Source: Protea cynaroides
Lineage: Eukaryota; Streptophyta; Magnoliopsida; Proteales; Proteaceae
DNA: 64,000 bases
NCBI GenBank assembly: GCA_028583415.1
Contig: CM053266.1
Span: 84,636,149 to 84,700,148 of the forward strand
Reading direction: 5' to 3'
In this document: positions 1 through 10,272 of the stretch, piece by piece
Layout: each line of letters begins with the position of its first letter
Position numbering within the stretch: the stretch's first letter is position 1
Made by a program: the position numbers and the translations under genes
Notes under the pieces: model-generated
What the model saw: only the letters and a program-made list of their open reading frames with translations
Told to the model about the DNA's origin: nothing
Database searches by the model: none

Positions 1-479
1 GTCAGAATCAAATCTTTCTATTGGCTTTCCCTCATTTGTGAATAAGAATTCAAGGGTGTGAAGTTGCAAACTCCAATTGTTGGAGCAAGGTAGGGCACCA
101 CAATCAAACGACGGAACAACGATTCTCACTGACACAGACTTTAGAAATGGTAGTAGTTTTCTTATAGGATAATTTATTTGGAATGTGTTTGACTAAGTTA
201 ATGATGGTTACGTTTTGATACATGGTACAAAACCTTAGATATTATTATTTCAATTATCATTAGAATCTCAGTTTCATTTTAAAATATATGGATTGCACTA
301 TTTAATTATACTTTGATTTTGTGGATTATGCTATTGGGATTTGGTGGTTGGTTTGATGAACACAATTTTTCGTGGTTCTGGAAAAAGTTAAACCAGTTTA
401 TTAACGATTTAACCACACCTCCAATTCTCCCAAAAATCAAGGTGTGACATCTTTAATTTGTTGTCCAACAATGATAAGG
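1..479. other. No feature recognised
   Basis: AT-rich non-coding sequence. No open frame, tRNA-like structure or repeat was recognised. It lies downstream of the LisH gene and next to a decayed gag fragment, so it may be more of the same degraded element, but nothing in it shows this. Confidence 0.4.
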
Positions 480-900
480 CCATTAAAATTAACCAAGGGT
501 TGGATAAACAAATATTAACCATATTGGGGTTGCCAAGCTCTTACGAGCATTCACACTAGCTCACTCTCAACAGGTCGATCTCACATCTAAGCTGCTTTCT
601 CCCGAAACCTTAACAAGTAACTTGTAAAACCTTCAGTAGGCAACTACCTAGTGGTTTCTAACTCTCATCGAGTTAATTCAACATCAGTGTTGTAAGAGTA
701 ATGCTCCTTGAAGGCAATTCTAATGCCGTCCCAAGTGTGTAGGTCAACAAAGGATCTAACACCATCAACTAATGATGCAAAGTAAAATGGATGCCTGCCC
801 CAACTACTCATCTACAAATCCTCAAACTCTAATTTGCCCCATGAAGGATCTAAAGTAAGCTTTGAGATTTCCAAACCCATTAAACTTCTCAGCATTGTAC
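480..900 (-). pseudogene. Decayed retrotransposon gag fragment
   Basis: Conceptual minus-strand translation, with several stops and frame changes, gives short gag-like blocks: YNAEKFNGFGNLKAY, then FVDLHTWDGIRIAFKEHY, then FTSYLLRFREKAA and RPVESELV. The order (FNG/DP-type start, W..I...F..HY, then L.RFREKA followed by a conserved ESELV-like helix) is that of the plant Ty3 gag core. No LTR, protease or pol adjoins it, so it is an orphan remnant. The lineage cannot be assigned. Confidence 0.5.
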
Positions 901-1377
901 TTAACTTCCACTTCTAACACCATCTATTTCAAGGGAGGTGAGCCTATTTTTAAAAAGGAGGGTCTTAGATTGTCATATAGCCAAAACACATGAGGTCAAA
1001 GAAAATTTCCCAATAAATTAATATCTATCTACAATATCCAAAGCTCCCAGATGAAATTACTTGCAAAATCAACAAGTTGTATAAGCAAAGACTGAAAAAT
1101 TAACAAGTCATAGTTCATCAGATAAGGGTCATGATACTGGAACTTTTACAACACTTGTATATGAACAGGCCTAACAAGGTTTGTTGGCATTACAAAAGAG
1201 AGAAATTAAACCTAGAAAGGTGGAATGAAGTACAAGAGAGGGTGAAAGAATGAAAATCAGAATGAAAATCAAATTTCTGCCACCAACACAAAAACAGGAT
1301 GGTGTAACAATTTGTTAGAACATTAAACAGAAGGTAACATTTGTCAGGCCAAATAGTTATCTTAATCGTTAAATCGA

Positions 1378-4172
1378 TCAATCTTGAACCAACAGATTCT
1401 CTTGATCCAGCAAAGAACTTCGACGTTTAGCTGCATTCAAGAAAGGCAAAGAACATAATGTAAGTTACTGTAAATTCTCCAAAACAAGAAGCATAGGGTG
1501 AAATAATAAATCAAAATGAGAAGAATCATTACCAGGACTTGAAATTGTTATACTTTTTGTTACAGATTTCACTGATGTCAGAGAATCTAAACCTGTTTAT
1601 GGAAAGAAGAAAGTAAGAACAATTCTAACAGAATACAAAGCATGTATTGAAGAAGTTCCTTACATAAAAATATTAGTTTCATCACCTTGTATGTTCATAT
1701 CCTTTTCAGAAAGAACCTCTGTCACAGTTGTTGAAACTTCAGATAATACTTCATTAGCATCCAAACTCCCAGATATTGATCCATTTGGTGACCTGAAAAT
1801 GATTAATAAAATTAAAATTTAAGAGACAGAGAGGTTATTACATGTAGGATACAGAAGAAAATCCTGTGAATGTCAAAATGAAAAAGTACCCCATGGAAGG
1901 ATTTGATGTTTGCAGAGAAGACAATCCATCTCCTTCACAGTCAATATCAATATCAATTAACAACTCCGAGAGGGAGAAATCTGCACCGAAAATATCAAAA
2001 TTAGGGATATCCATATCAAAGATATCCAATTCCTCATTGGGTCCAGGTGTGAAAATCTCAGCAGTAGTGGATTTTCCTGAGGTAGTTGCTGCATCAGAGC
2101 CATCAAAATTTAGCCTTCCTTTCACATGATCTCTCTTGCCTGGCTTCTTTAAATTTGATTTAATTGGTGAGGAAGATATATAATGGTTGGTCTCCTTGGA
2201 ATAATAAGTAATGTGCTTGAAAGGACTACTGTTAACTGCCTCAGAAGGGTCCAGAGAGCAACTTCTGGGAGTGGTTTTCTGAGTATTGCCAGTAGAGTAA
2301 ACGTGGGAAGAACCATCCAATGGAGAGACAGTTTTCTCACTAGAAGAGGTTAAAGCTTGGGGAGGGGTCTTAGGATCAGGTGGATTGGTTAGGGGGGGCT
2401 CAGAAGATTGCTTAAACAAGCTCTTCACAACAGAGGATCCCTGAATTGTTGAACCATTTGGGAGACGGTCAGGGGGTGATGACTGAACCGCAAACTGCTT
2501 AACAGTCTCTTGAGTACTGGTTATGTTACATGATTGCAAGGGCACACGGCTGCCTGCAATGGACAAAGATAAAAAGGCTGAGAAAACAAAGGTGAAACAC
2601 ATAAAAACCACAGAAATAATATTCACCATAAGCTTAAAAAGAGATTTTACCCCCAATTGGTGACAATTTTCTAGGCATTTGACTGCAAGGCCGCTTCACC
2701 ATTGGAGGAGCTTCAGTGACGGTCCTCAGACCCTTTCTCTTGTTTGTACCTTGAAGGTCATTGGTCGGTGTTGAGAAATTTGCAGCGCCACTGATAGTGT
2801 TCGAGTTCCTAGGAACCAAATGTGTGTTGGGGGTACTGGACATGGCAAAGCCGGCTATATGAACCAAAAAAAAAATTTCTCAGTTAGGGGATAGGGTAGG
2901 GAACCATCAATCCAATCAAGCTAATCTAAGAACTGAATTGCTATCTTGAGTAATCTTAAATACTCACATCAATATTCATAAAATACAAAAAATTTCATGA
3001 TTCAAAATCCGTGAATTGGGTTGAATAAAATCTCAGACTGTAAACTGAATCCTCTATTTCTTCCTGCAGCCAAATTATTCAATTAATGAAGCTTGAGACC
3101 AGCAATCAGTCCCAAATATACCCAAGACTGATTAAGTTTTGAATCGATCTGAACGTTATCAGATCCCATGAAAGGTATCAATTTTGGGCTCTTGAAGTGA
3201 GTAAGTAGAAAGACTAAATAAATTGGTGAGTATAGGTTGCAATGTGTCTTTTATCCGTGTAGAAAATCAAATTGATCTAAAGTACAAAAAAAAAAAAAAA
3301 AATTAAAAAAAAACCCTAAATTAGAAACTACACTTTCCCTTTGATGATGTGGAAGGGAGATTGGTCTGAGCATGTTCCCATCGTTGTATGCTTGGTTTCC
3401 GAAGTTTCTTCAGTGAAAACTTAAGATAATAAAAATAAAATTGCATTAAAATCTACCAGAGGTTTTGAGTGACCAGATCAGATATGAAGCACTAAAAAAG
3501 AAAACCGCAGGCTTAAACATCAGAAGTAGACTTTTTCGACAAATAACTGAGAATAAACGCAAAATGTATTGGAATAGTACCTGCAGGAGATGGAGTACCG
3601 CGGTCTGATGGAGGAATCAGAGACATTGACTTAGGTGCTGCAGCCGAAGTCAAAGATAGGGAAGTGTTTCCGGCGGAATTGTAAGCTTGCATCACACCTT
3701 GCATACCCTTCAATAGGGTCTCAACGCGGTATTTTTCCTGCTCAACCGACCGCTTCTCCTGCTCCAACATCACCTTTTGCTCCTTCAAGGAAATGTACTC
3801 ATCCAAGATCGCTGAAAGACTCAATAAACTCTTCGGCGCCTGCAAACCAATACATTCCGATTGGATCACCGCCGGGAATCAAGGGAAGGATGAACGAGGA
3901 AACAAGAAAATAAATTTTAAAAACAAGTAGAAAAGAAAATGTAAAATCCGTATTCTGGGAACAAAGGTTCGATAAAATGATAGAGGAAATGGAAATACCT
4001 CTCGGATATGTGTTTTGGAAATGAGAGTTGAAGCTTCGGTTCTGAAGTTTGAACGAGTTTGGATGTAGTTGTTATCGGAAAGATAACGATCAACAATAAA
4101 CGCGATCTGAACTGCAGTGACCTTCCCCTTCCCCAAGATCTCTGGTCTTTTGGTCTTAATGGGCTTCCCCAT
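1378..4172 (-). CDS. LisH-domain protein, seven exons, 506 aa
   Basis: Seven coding exons were placed by hand on the minus strand: 4172-3999, 3839-3581, 2854-2651, 2553-1890, 1792-1686, 1592-1533 and 1430-1378. Every junction is GT-AG and all phases agree, giving 1521 nt (506 codons plus TGA). The start is the ATG at 4170-4172 (MGKPIKTKRPEILGKG). Residues about 18-52 form a LisH motif (AFIVDRYLSDNNYIQTRSNF). Residues about 65-105 are heptad-like (SLKEQKVMLEQEKRSVEQEK), probably a coiled coil. The middle is Ser/Pro/Thr-rich with a basic patch (NLKKPGKRDHVKGR). An acidic hydrophobic segment (DIFDMDIPNFDIFGADFSL) lies near residues 400-420, and the C-terminus is basic (AKRRSSLLDQENLLVQD). LisH motifs mediate dimerisation; the basic patches suggest a nuclear role (inference). 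I recognise it only as an uncharacterised plant LisH protein. It is the one intact host gene here, with no stops or frameshifts. Confidence 0.85.
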
Positions 4173-4514
4173 CTCTTTAAGGGAAACAAGAAGGGGAAGA
4201 GGAAAAAATTAAGGGAATAGAGGCAAGATAGAGTTAGTAAGTTGCAGAATAAGGGTGGAATAGAGATAGAGAGAGGAAGAGAGGGTATTAGTAGTGCTGC
4301 TGCAGTCATGGATTTGAGAAACGCGGGAACAGAAATTTTTGAAATTTTAGACGGAAAGTGTTAATGACGAAGCGCGGTAAACATTCGTTAATGCGTGAAG
4401 GCGTGAAGGCAAAACTCAAAAAAATCTAAACGGTAGTTTCGCGGTATCGGGTTCCCTCCTTAGCTCCTATATTAAACTCTCCCTTATATTTTGGTACCGT
4501 TTCCCTCCAAGTGA

Positions 4515-4659
4515 TTGACCATAGTAGTGAGTAAATACATATATAATATACATATCTATACAACTATACATATCTTTCGAAAGAGTAAGGAAAACCTATA
4601 TATATATATATATATATACACGTATATAATATACATATCTATACAACTATACATATCTT

Positions 4660-4705
<46 letters not shown>

Positions 4706-4742
4706 GTATATAATATACATATCTATACAACTATACATATCT

Positions 4743-4782
<40 letters not shown>

Positions 4783-4790
4783 TAAAAATA
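4515..4790. repeat. AT-rich tandem array, about 83-bp unit, three copies
   Basis: A 35-bp core beginning TATAATATACATATCTATAC recurs at about 4542, 4625 and 4709. The spacings of 83-84 bp are filled by (TA)n runs of varying length. The open frames across it on both strands are artefacts of the TA repeat. The array directly abuts the 3' end of the minus-strand LINE fragment to its right, so the TA run could be the LINE tail expanded as a microsatellite (inference). Confidence 0.8.
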
Positions 4791-5065
4791 AATTTATTAA
4801 GAAACAATGAGGTTACAAGCCAAGACATCATTTACAATAGATTCATGAAGCCAAGGAGAGGAATTTGGCCAAATCACCAACCTCGAAATGGTGAAAGCCT
4901 TCCTAGCAAGGGTGTGAGCTGCAATGTTAGCTACCCCTGGAAAGAACTGAAATAAACAATTTGAAAACTTGACACCCAAAGCTGAGGTATCAACAAGAAT
5001 TACTTGCAGATAAATATCCCCCTTAAAAATTTCATTCATAATATGTATTAAGCACATATACTAAT
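4791..5065 (-). pseudogene. LINE 3' end, RNase H-like (RVT_3) C-terminus
   Basis: Minus-strand frame 5057-4797 contains [18 protein letters not shown] followed by [16 protein letters not shown]. The ANxxAHxLAR signature is the last conserved block of the plant RNase H-like domain found at the end of L1-type LINE ORF2 and in related host genes. Only the domain C-terminus remains. The TA array at the left may represent its 3' tail. The right edge is about 15 bp from the TIR element. Confidence 0.6.
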
Positions 5066-5081
5066 GTTCATAATATGTGTT

Positions 5082-6283
5082 TTTTGTTTGGTAAAATTTT
5101 CACCTACCACCCAAAAAGGTTTCGGCAAATCACCTATCACCCAAGTTTTTTAAAAAAATTTACCTACCACCCAAAGTACACAAACGTTTGTTAATGGATT
5201 GACGGGAAAGAGTTGAAATTGTGTGTAGCCGTTTATACCCCTTTCTTCTTCCTCTCTGTTTCTCTGCAATATTTTATCAAAAAAGAAAAGAAAGGAAAAA
5301 AGTGAAACCCTAACTCTGGATCATAGTTTTGAATCGTTTAGTAAATGTGATGGTTCTGTTATTGAGTCCTTGAGATTCGAATTGATTTAAAAACTGAGAA
5401 TTTCTTCTACTATTGCTCCGGCATGTTTCAGTACCCTATTTAGGGTTTTGTATCAACGAACTGTGTGGGGATTAAGAGAATTTCTTCTGCCATAGCTTGC
5501 TCACATTAAACTAGAATAACTAGACCTTCTTTCTCTCTCCTAAAGTTCAGCTCCCTGATATCTGTGTTCTTTCTTGCTCCTGCTGCTTATCTTCTTCTTG
5601 TGTTAGTTTTTGTTGGGCAAGATGGGAAACAACTTGTAATGCTGGAAGGGTGAGAGGAACAAGAAGAAGATCAAAGGATCTGTTGCGTTGATGAAGAAGA
5701 ATGTCTTGGACTTTAATGACTTATAAGCTTCCGTACTCGACCGGGTTCATGAGTTATTGGGAAAACGAGTTTCACTGCAGCTCATCAATGTTGTTAATGG
5801 CGACCCAGGTCAGTTCTTCCTTCTTATTCTTTTTCCCCCACCCCCAACCGAAAAAGATTCTACCTTTTTATTAAATCGTTTTATTTTAATTTTTGTTCCC
5901 ACAACAAAGTTCTTGAGATAGAAATTGAAAGAAAACTACTGATGGAGTTGTATTTTTTTTTTCTAATCGGGTACTGAAATGAAATTCCAAACAAATCAAT
6001 TGGAGATCAGAGTAGTCCATATTGATTCAAGGGGTACCCAAGCTTAAAAATAAAAATAAAAAAATTCATGTATTCTCGTTAGAGAACTTGACAATAAGGG
6101 TATTATTGTCATTCATGTATTTTCTAATGGTTGACATCAGCAACTAACGGCTTTGTTAGTTGTTTTTGGATCTTTTTGATAAACGTTTGTGTAATTTGGG
6201 TGGTAGGTGATTTTTTTTTAAAAACTTGGATGGTAGGTGATTTGCCGAAATTTTTTTGGGTGGTAGGTGAAAATTTCCCTATG
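5082..6283. mobile_element. Non-autonomous TIR element (Pack-MULE-like), 1.2 kb
   Basis: Inverted repeats of about 100 bp lie at about 5090-5195 and 6172-6277. Each TIR contains three spaced copies of CACCTACCACCCAA, and the two arms match almost base for base when one is reversed. The 11-bp string TAATATGTGTT flanks the element directly at 5071-5081 and 6284-6294, which fits the 9-11 bp target duplications of Mutator-like elements. There is no transposase. The interior carries a fragment related to a host lipoxygenase gene, so the structure matches a Pack-MULE. The superfamily call rests on TIR length and TSD length, not on a transposase match; the exact outer ends are uncertain by a few bases. 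Confidence 0.7.
5622..5808 (+). pseudogene. Captured 9-lipoxygenase first-exon fragment
   Basis: From about 5670 the frame reads KIKGSVALMKKNVLDFND, then stop, then ASVLDRVHELLGKRVSLQ and LINVVNGDP. This is the N-terminal start of the PLAT/LH2 domain of plant cytosolic 9-lipoxygenases, which open with K(V/I)KGTVVLMKKNVLDFND. It ends at CCAG|GTCAGT (5808/5809), a good donor site, as expected for the end of exon 1. The in-frame TAA after FNDL and an upstream stop show that it is not functional. It lies inside the TIR element, so it looks like a host exon picked up with the start of its intron. Confidence 0.75.
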
Positions 6284-6428
6284 TAATATGTGTTAAAAAC
6301 GCTGATTTATTTTACTAAAAAATTAATGACTTCTTCTTTTACCAAGGAGCCGACTAAGAACGTTTTTGGTCCCCTTTTCTTATAGTCTTTTATTTCTTCT
6401 CCTTTGGCAGCTACTTTTCTTTCTTAGT

Positions 6429-7042
6429 TTTTTTTTTTTTTTCACTAAAGATTAGCTTTGATTAAAATAGTAAAAATAAATAGAGGACAACCCTTTTAGG
6501 ATTTTGGACCCACCTTCGGCATTGCCATCAACAAGTCATTATTCTAGGGCAAAAGACAAAAAACTACTAAAAACAAAATCTAAGCCTATGGGAAGCATCC
6601 CATACGACCTCTCTAGTTACAAAATCAGGACAGTCTATCCATTCATAGGATATCCTCTCATGTGCCGCACGTCTGGCTAATATATCAACCACTGTAATGG
6701 CTTCTTGAAAACAATGTGTATTATGAATGTCACAATGAGACATCTTTGGGGGGATAGCCATCCAACACTGAATTGAATACCAAGGGAGAGCACCTGATCT
6801 CAAACATGAAACTACCGACTTGGAATCACTTTCCAACCATATTTTGCTGTATCTGAGCCTCAAGGCTTCACACATCCCTCTTATTACCCCTCTTAATTCA
6901 GCAACATAATTTGTAGCTATTCCCAATTATTCCGCAAATGCAAATAACACCAAGCCTACCTGCTAATGCTTCACCTAGGTTCCCAACATTACAGACATTA
7001 CAGCCATCAACATTAATCTTATACCATGTTCAAATTAGAGGT
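6429..7042 (-). pseudogene. LINE 3' end with RNase H domain and poly(A)
   Basis: On the minus strand the domain begins YKINVDG (near 7010), continues NYVAELRGVIRGMCEALRL and IWLESDSKSVVSCL, and ends AITVVDILARRAAHE with a C-terminal tail. This covers the D, E and D positions of an RNase H fold. A run of about 15 T at 6429-6443 (poly(A) on the minus strand) marks the LINE 3' end. One frameshift lies near 6927. Element F begins directly at its 5' side. It may be the 3' continuation of the LINE at 14910-16877, split by later insertions (inference). Confidence 0.7.
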
Positions 7043-7324
7043 TGCCTGTCACACCCCAATTTCGCACTATTCAGAATGGTGTGATGAACCGCTAATAAAC
7101 CAACGGTTCAACCAGGATCTCTAATAGACTATGTCCATTAAAAATAAAACCATACACATCCACAACCATAATCAGAATAAAGACACAATAGCGGAAGTCT
7201 TACAGTAAATGAACTGAGAAATCTAACTGTGATAACCATAATAAAATATCAAGTTATTGTTGTATCAACTGAGACATAAATAAATAAGGTATCAATTACA
7301 TTCCCTTAATAAATCAAACAAAAT

Positions 7325-7458
7325 CTAATCGAATACGCATGAGTTGCACTCGCAGGAGGGATCATACGTATCCACTAAGTCTTCGGCTTCCATTGCAGCA
7401 ACACGCGCGTACACCGGAGCACTCATATAATCTTCGACCGTAGTACCTGCATCATCAA
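7325..7458 (-). CDS. Conserved LTR small ORF (CECxxC), copy F-left
   Basis: From an acceptor-like TTTTTAG the frame reads DDAGTTVEDYMSAPVYARVA, then AMEAEDLVDTYDPSCECNSCVFD and a stop: 134 nt, that is 2 nt plus 44 codons including the stop. The same segment occurs in eight further LTR copies in this window; the eight complete copies differ in length only by multiples of three. The upstream open frame to Met (84 aa in total) is not conserved between LTR families, so the protein start or upstream exon is unknown. It lies in U5, so it would be in the 5' leader of element RNA. Function is not recognised; the Cys-Glu-Cys-x-x-Cys end could bind metal (inference). Confidence 0.5.
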
Positions 7459-8915
7459 CTAAAAATATTCGACGTCGAGAGGGTGAGCACACATCATGGC
7501 TCAGTGAGCAAACAAAACAATGCAACAAACATATGCATGCATTCAATTCATATCTTTGGTCTGGTAAATAAGTTTGCAATGTACTATAGAGGCCGCCGCA
7601 CCTCTATGCACGAGTGTGTGAAGCCGCCCAAAGGTAACGTTTATTGTCGTCCCACATGCACCCTACCATGGAATAGAGATAGAGATAAAGTGCTGAGGCC
7701 CGGCCTATGACACTTCCCCTGATACTCTATCCATACCAACACGTAAGCCCCTGCTGGCGAGGGCTTGCAAACTGGGCTCGCAACTAACCAATCCTAATGC
7801 CAAACAGTGTATCCAAGGCATCACCCCAGCATCCCTCAATACGTCCATAGAGATAGGGCTAAGGCCCCCCGACAGAGTCAGAGACTACACGGTCCGAGAC
7901 CACCTCCCCTCATACACTATGACATAATAGTTTCACTAAGGTAATGGCGATACGACGATGTCAGTGGACAAGACTTGAGTTAGAGATAGAGCTAAAGTGC
8001 TGAGGCCCAGCCTATGACACCCACCTTGATACTCGCTCGCATCAAGCACACCAACCACACACATACATTCACATGTTTATTCCTATCATCATCATCATCA
8101 TCATGTTATAAACAATAATTTAAATATGCATGAACAGTAATAATAGAAATATTGGATGACATGTTGAATGCACATAACAAACATACACGCATAGAATCAA
8201 TCATGGCATTGGACTCAAGAATAAAATAGTTTATTATTAACCAATTAGTTTAGGTCTTGTTCCCTCACCTTTGCTTGATCGTAGTTCCTCTCTCAAGCTT
8301 TAAGAATCAACTAAATATCAATATTATATCACTAGAAGACCTAATCAAGTCGATAGAATTTAATTAGAATTAATTATGATTTTAAAAAGCTTACTGTTAA
8401 CTGGGGGTCGATGCCAGGGTCGGAGGTTCCATCGACCCTGGGTGCTACCACCCAGATTCTGGACTTCCCGAACACCGGGGGTCGATTGTTAGGGTCGATT
8501 GGTCATCGACCCCCGTGCGACCCCCCGTGGGTTTAGTCAAATTTTCATCCTACAGTCCATTCTTTCGTGTTTGGGTCCTATGGCTTGCTTCTATAATCTA
8601 TTCCATACATGTTCTATGGTTTAGAACTATAGTTTATTCACCTACATGGTTTTAATGATCTCCTCCATGATTTTCCATGAAACCTAACCATAGATGGATG
8701 ATTTGGGTTTCTCCTAGATTATACCCTCTTCACTATCTATTCTAAGGTCTCTAGAATTACATGGAGATAGTATCCATACCTGAGAAGAATTAGGCTTATT
8801 TCTCTTAAGCCTTCTCTTTGATCTTCTTCTCCACTTTTCTTCTCTTCTCCTTCTCTTCTCTTTCTCTCAATCCAATTAGGGTTCTAAAAGGAGTGAAAGA
8901 GGCTTAGGGACGTCC

Positions 8916-8923
8916 TATTTATA
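8916..8923 (-). promoter_or_regulatory. LTR TATA box, F-left
   Basis: TATAAATA on the minus strand, at the same place as in every related LTR of this family. GGGTCGA repeat clusters lie on both sides. Confidence 0.7.
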
Positions 8924-9134
8924 GAGTAGAAACTCCCAAAATAAGTCACATTGAGATTAGGAAAGAATCCCATTGAAATTTAAAAAGTTCCCAATTCACA
9001 GTTTCTATCGGCAGACTGGGGGTCGATGAAGGGGTCGGAGATCTCGTCGACCCCTGGTTCTAAATTGTCCGACCCCCGATTAAAAACTCAGGGTCTGACT
9101 TTTTATACTGGGGGGGTCCGACCCTGCCTTGTTG

Positions 9135-9634
9135 NNNNNNNNNNNNNNNNNNNNNNNNNNNNNNNNNNNNNNNNNNNNNNNNNNNNNNNNNNNNNNNNNN
9201 NNNNNNNNNNNNNNNNNNNNNNNNNNNNNNNNNNNNNNNNNNNNNNNNNNNNNNNNNNNNNNNNNNNNNNNNNNNNNNNNNNNNNNNNNNNNNNNNNNNN
9301 NNNNNNNNNNNNNNNNNNNNNNNNNNNNNNNNNNNNNNNNNNNNNNNNNNNNNNNNNNNNNNNNNNNNNNNNNNNNNNNNNNNNNNNNNNNNNNNNNNNN
9401 NNNNNNNNNNNNNNNNNNNNNNNNNNNNNNNNNNNNNNNNNNNNNNNNNNNNNNNNNNNNNNNNNNNNNNNNNNNNNNNNNNNNNNNNNNNNNNNNNNNN
9501 NNNNNNNNNNNNNNNNNNNNNNNNNNNNNNNNNNNNNNNNNNNNNNNNNNNNNNNNNNNNNNNNNNNNNNNNNNNNNNNNNNNNNNNNNNNNNNNNNNNN
9601 NNNNNNNNNNNNNNNNNNNNNNNNNNNNNNNNNN
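9135..9634. other. Assembly gap, 500 N
   Basis: Exactly 500 N, the usual placeholder for a gap of unknown size. It removes the U3 end of F's left LTR, the polypurine tract and the left part of the interior. Confidence 1.
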
Positions 9635-9825
9635 GGGTCGATTGTTTTAGTAAAATTTTTCGACCCCCGGACTAAAAATTAGATTTTTAAGTTCCAATTC
9701 AAAGTCCATTTCCCATTCTTTCTTCTCCGCTTCAACTCGTCTCGTCCCTCTGAGTTGCTACAGTGACAACTCCGATCCGTTGGTGGTTTGCACTCCTTGT
9801 TTCGTCGTCTACACCTCCGCTACAG

Positions 9826-10267
9826 GTATGTCTTCTACATTTTCATGTTTTTAGGTTTCCTTACCTAGGTTTTTGCTCGTATATCTCGTATTTTTCAAAT
9901 TAAACTTTTTTCAATTGTAAAAATTCGATTTTTATTGGGGGCTTTTGTTGTTGGTGACTCGAGGACCGAAAGCCCTAAAAAATATTTGAGTTTCATCGGT
10001 TGGTTATCGAGAAACTCAAAATTTACTCTTTTTGCCCTAATTTTGTCGAGATTTTGAATTTCTTGAAATTTCTTCCATTTCAATCTCATTAGTTGAAATT
10101 TTTGACTGTATGAGTCTCACAGGATAGTTTAGAATCTATTTAAGTCCTCCTGCCCTTGTGTATGGGTGAAAAGTGAGGCTTTTGACCAATTTACGTCGTT
10201 ATTATGTCAAAATTTCAAATTTTTCCTTTCTACTGAGCCATTATTTGTTTTTCTTTCTTATTTGCAG
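9826..10267 (+). other. Probable 5'-UTR intron of the antisense gene
   Basis: The plus strand reads CTACAG|GTATGT at 9825/9826 and TTATTTGCAG|ATACTATGG at 10267/10268, with a 442-bp T-rich body between. The acceptor lies 5 nt before the ATG of the antisense ORF. This is the layout of a plant gene with a leader intron, so the cassette looks like a transcription unit with its own promoter to the left (9635-9825 or in the gap). Confidence 0.6.
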
Positions 10268-10272
10268 ATACT

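Larger units (their letters stand above)
7047..9134 (-). repeat. F 3' LTR (runs into N gap)
   Basis: It aligns from TGTCACACC to at least 9134 with the right-hand LTR at 11869-14124. About 170 bp of its U3 end should lie in the gap. It contains a minus-strand TATA box, GGGTCGA repeat clusters at 8398-8530 and 9010-9134, a CAT trinucleotide run near 8086-8104 and the conserved small ORF at 7325-7458. Confidence 0.85.

Noticed and set aside
1866..2129. Plus-strand open frame of 87 codons over the LisH gene
   Set aside because: It is the antisense shadow of exon 4, whose minus-strand frame joins correctly to its neighbours.
4515..4955. Open frames of 146 and 91 codons rich in Ile/Tyr
   Set aside because: They are translations of (TA)n repeats.
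9026..9682. Open frames of 218 and 173 codons
   Set aside because: They run through the N gap and consist almost wholly of unknown residues.
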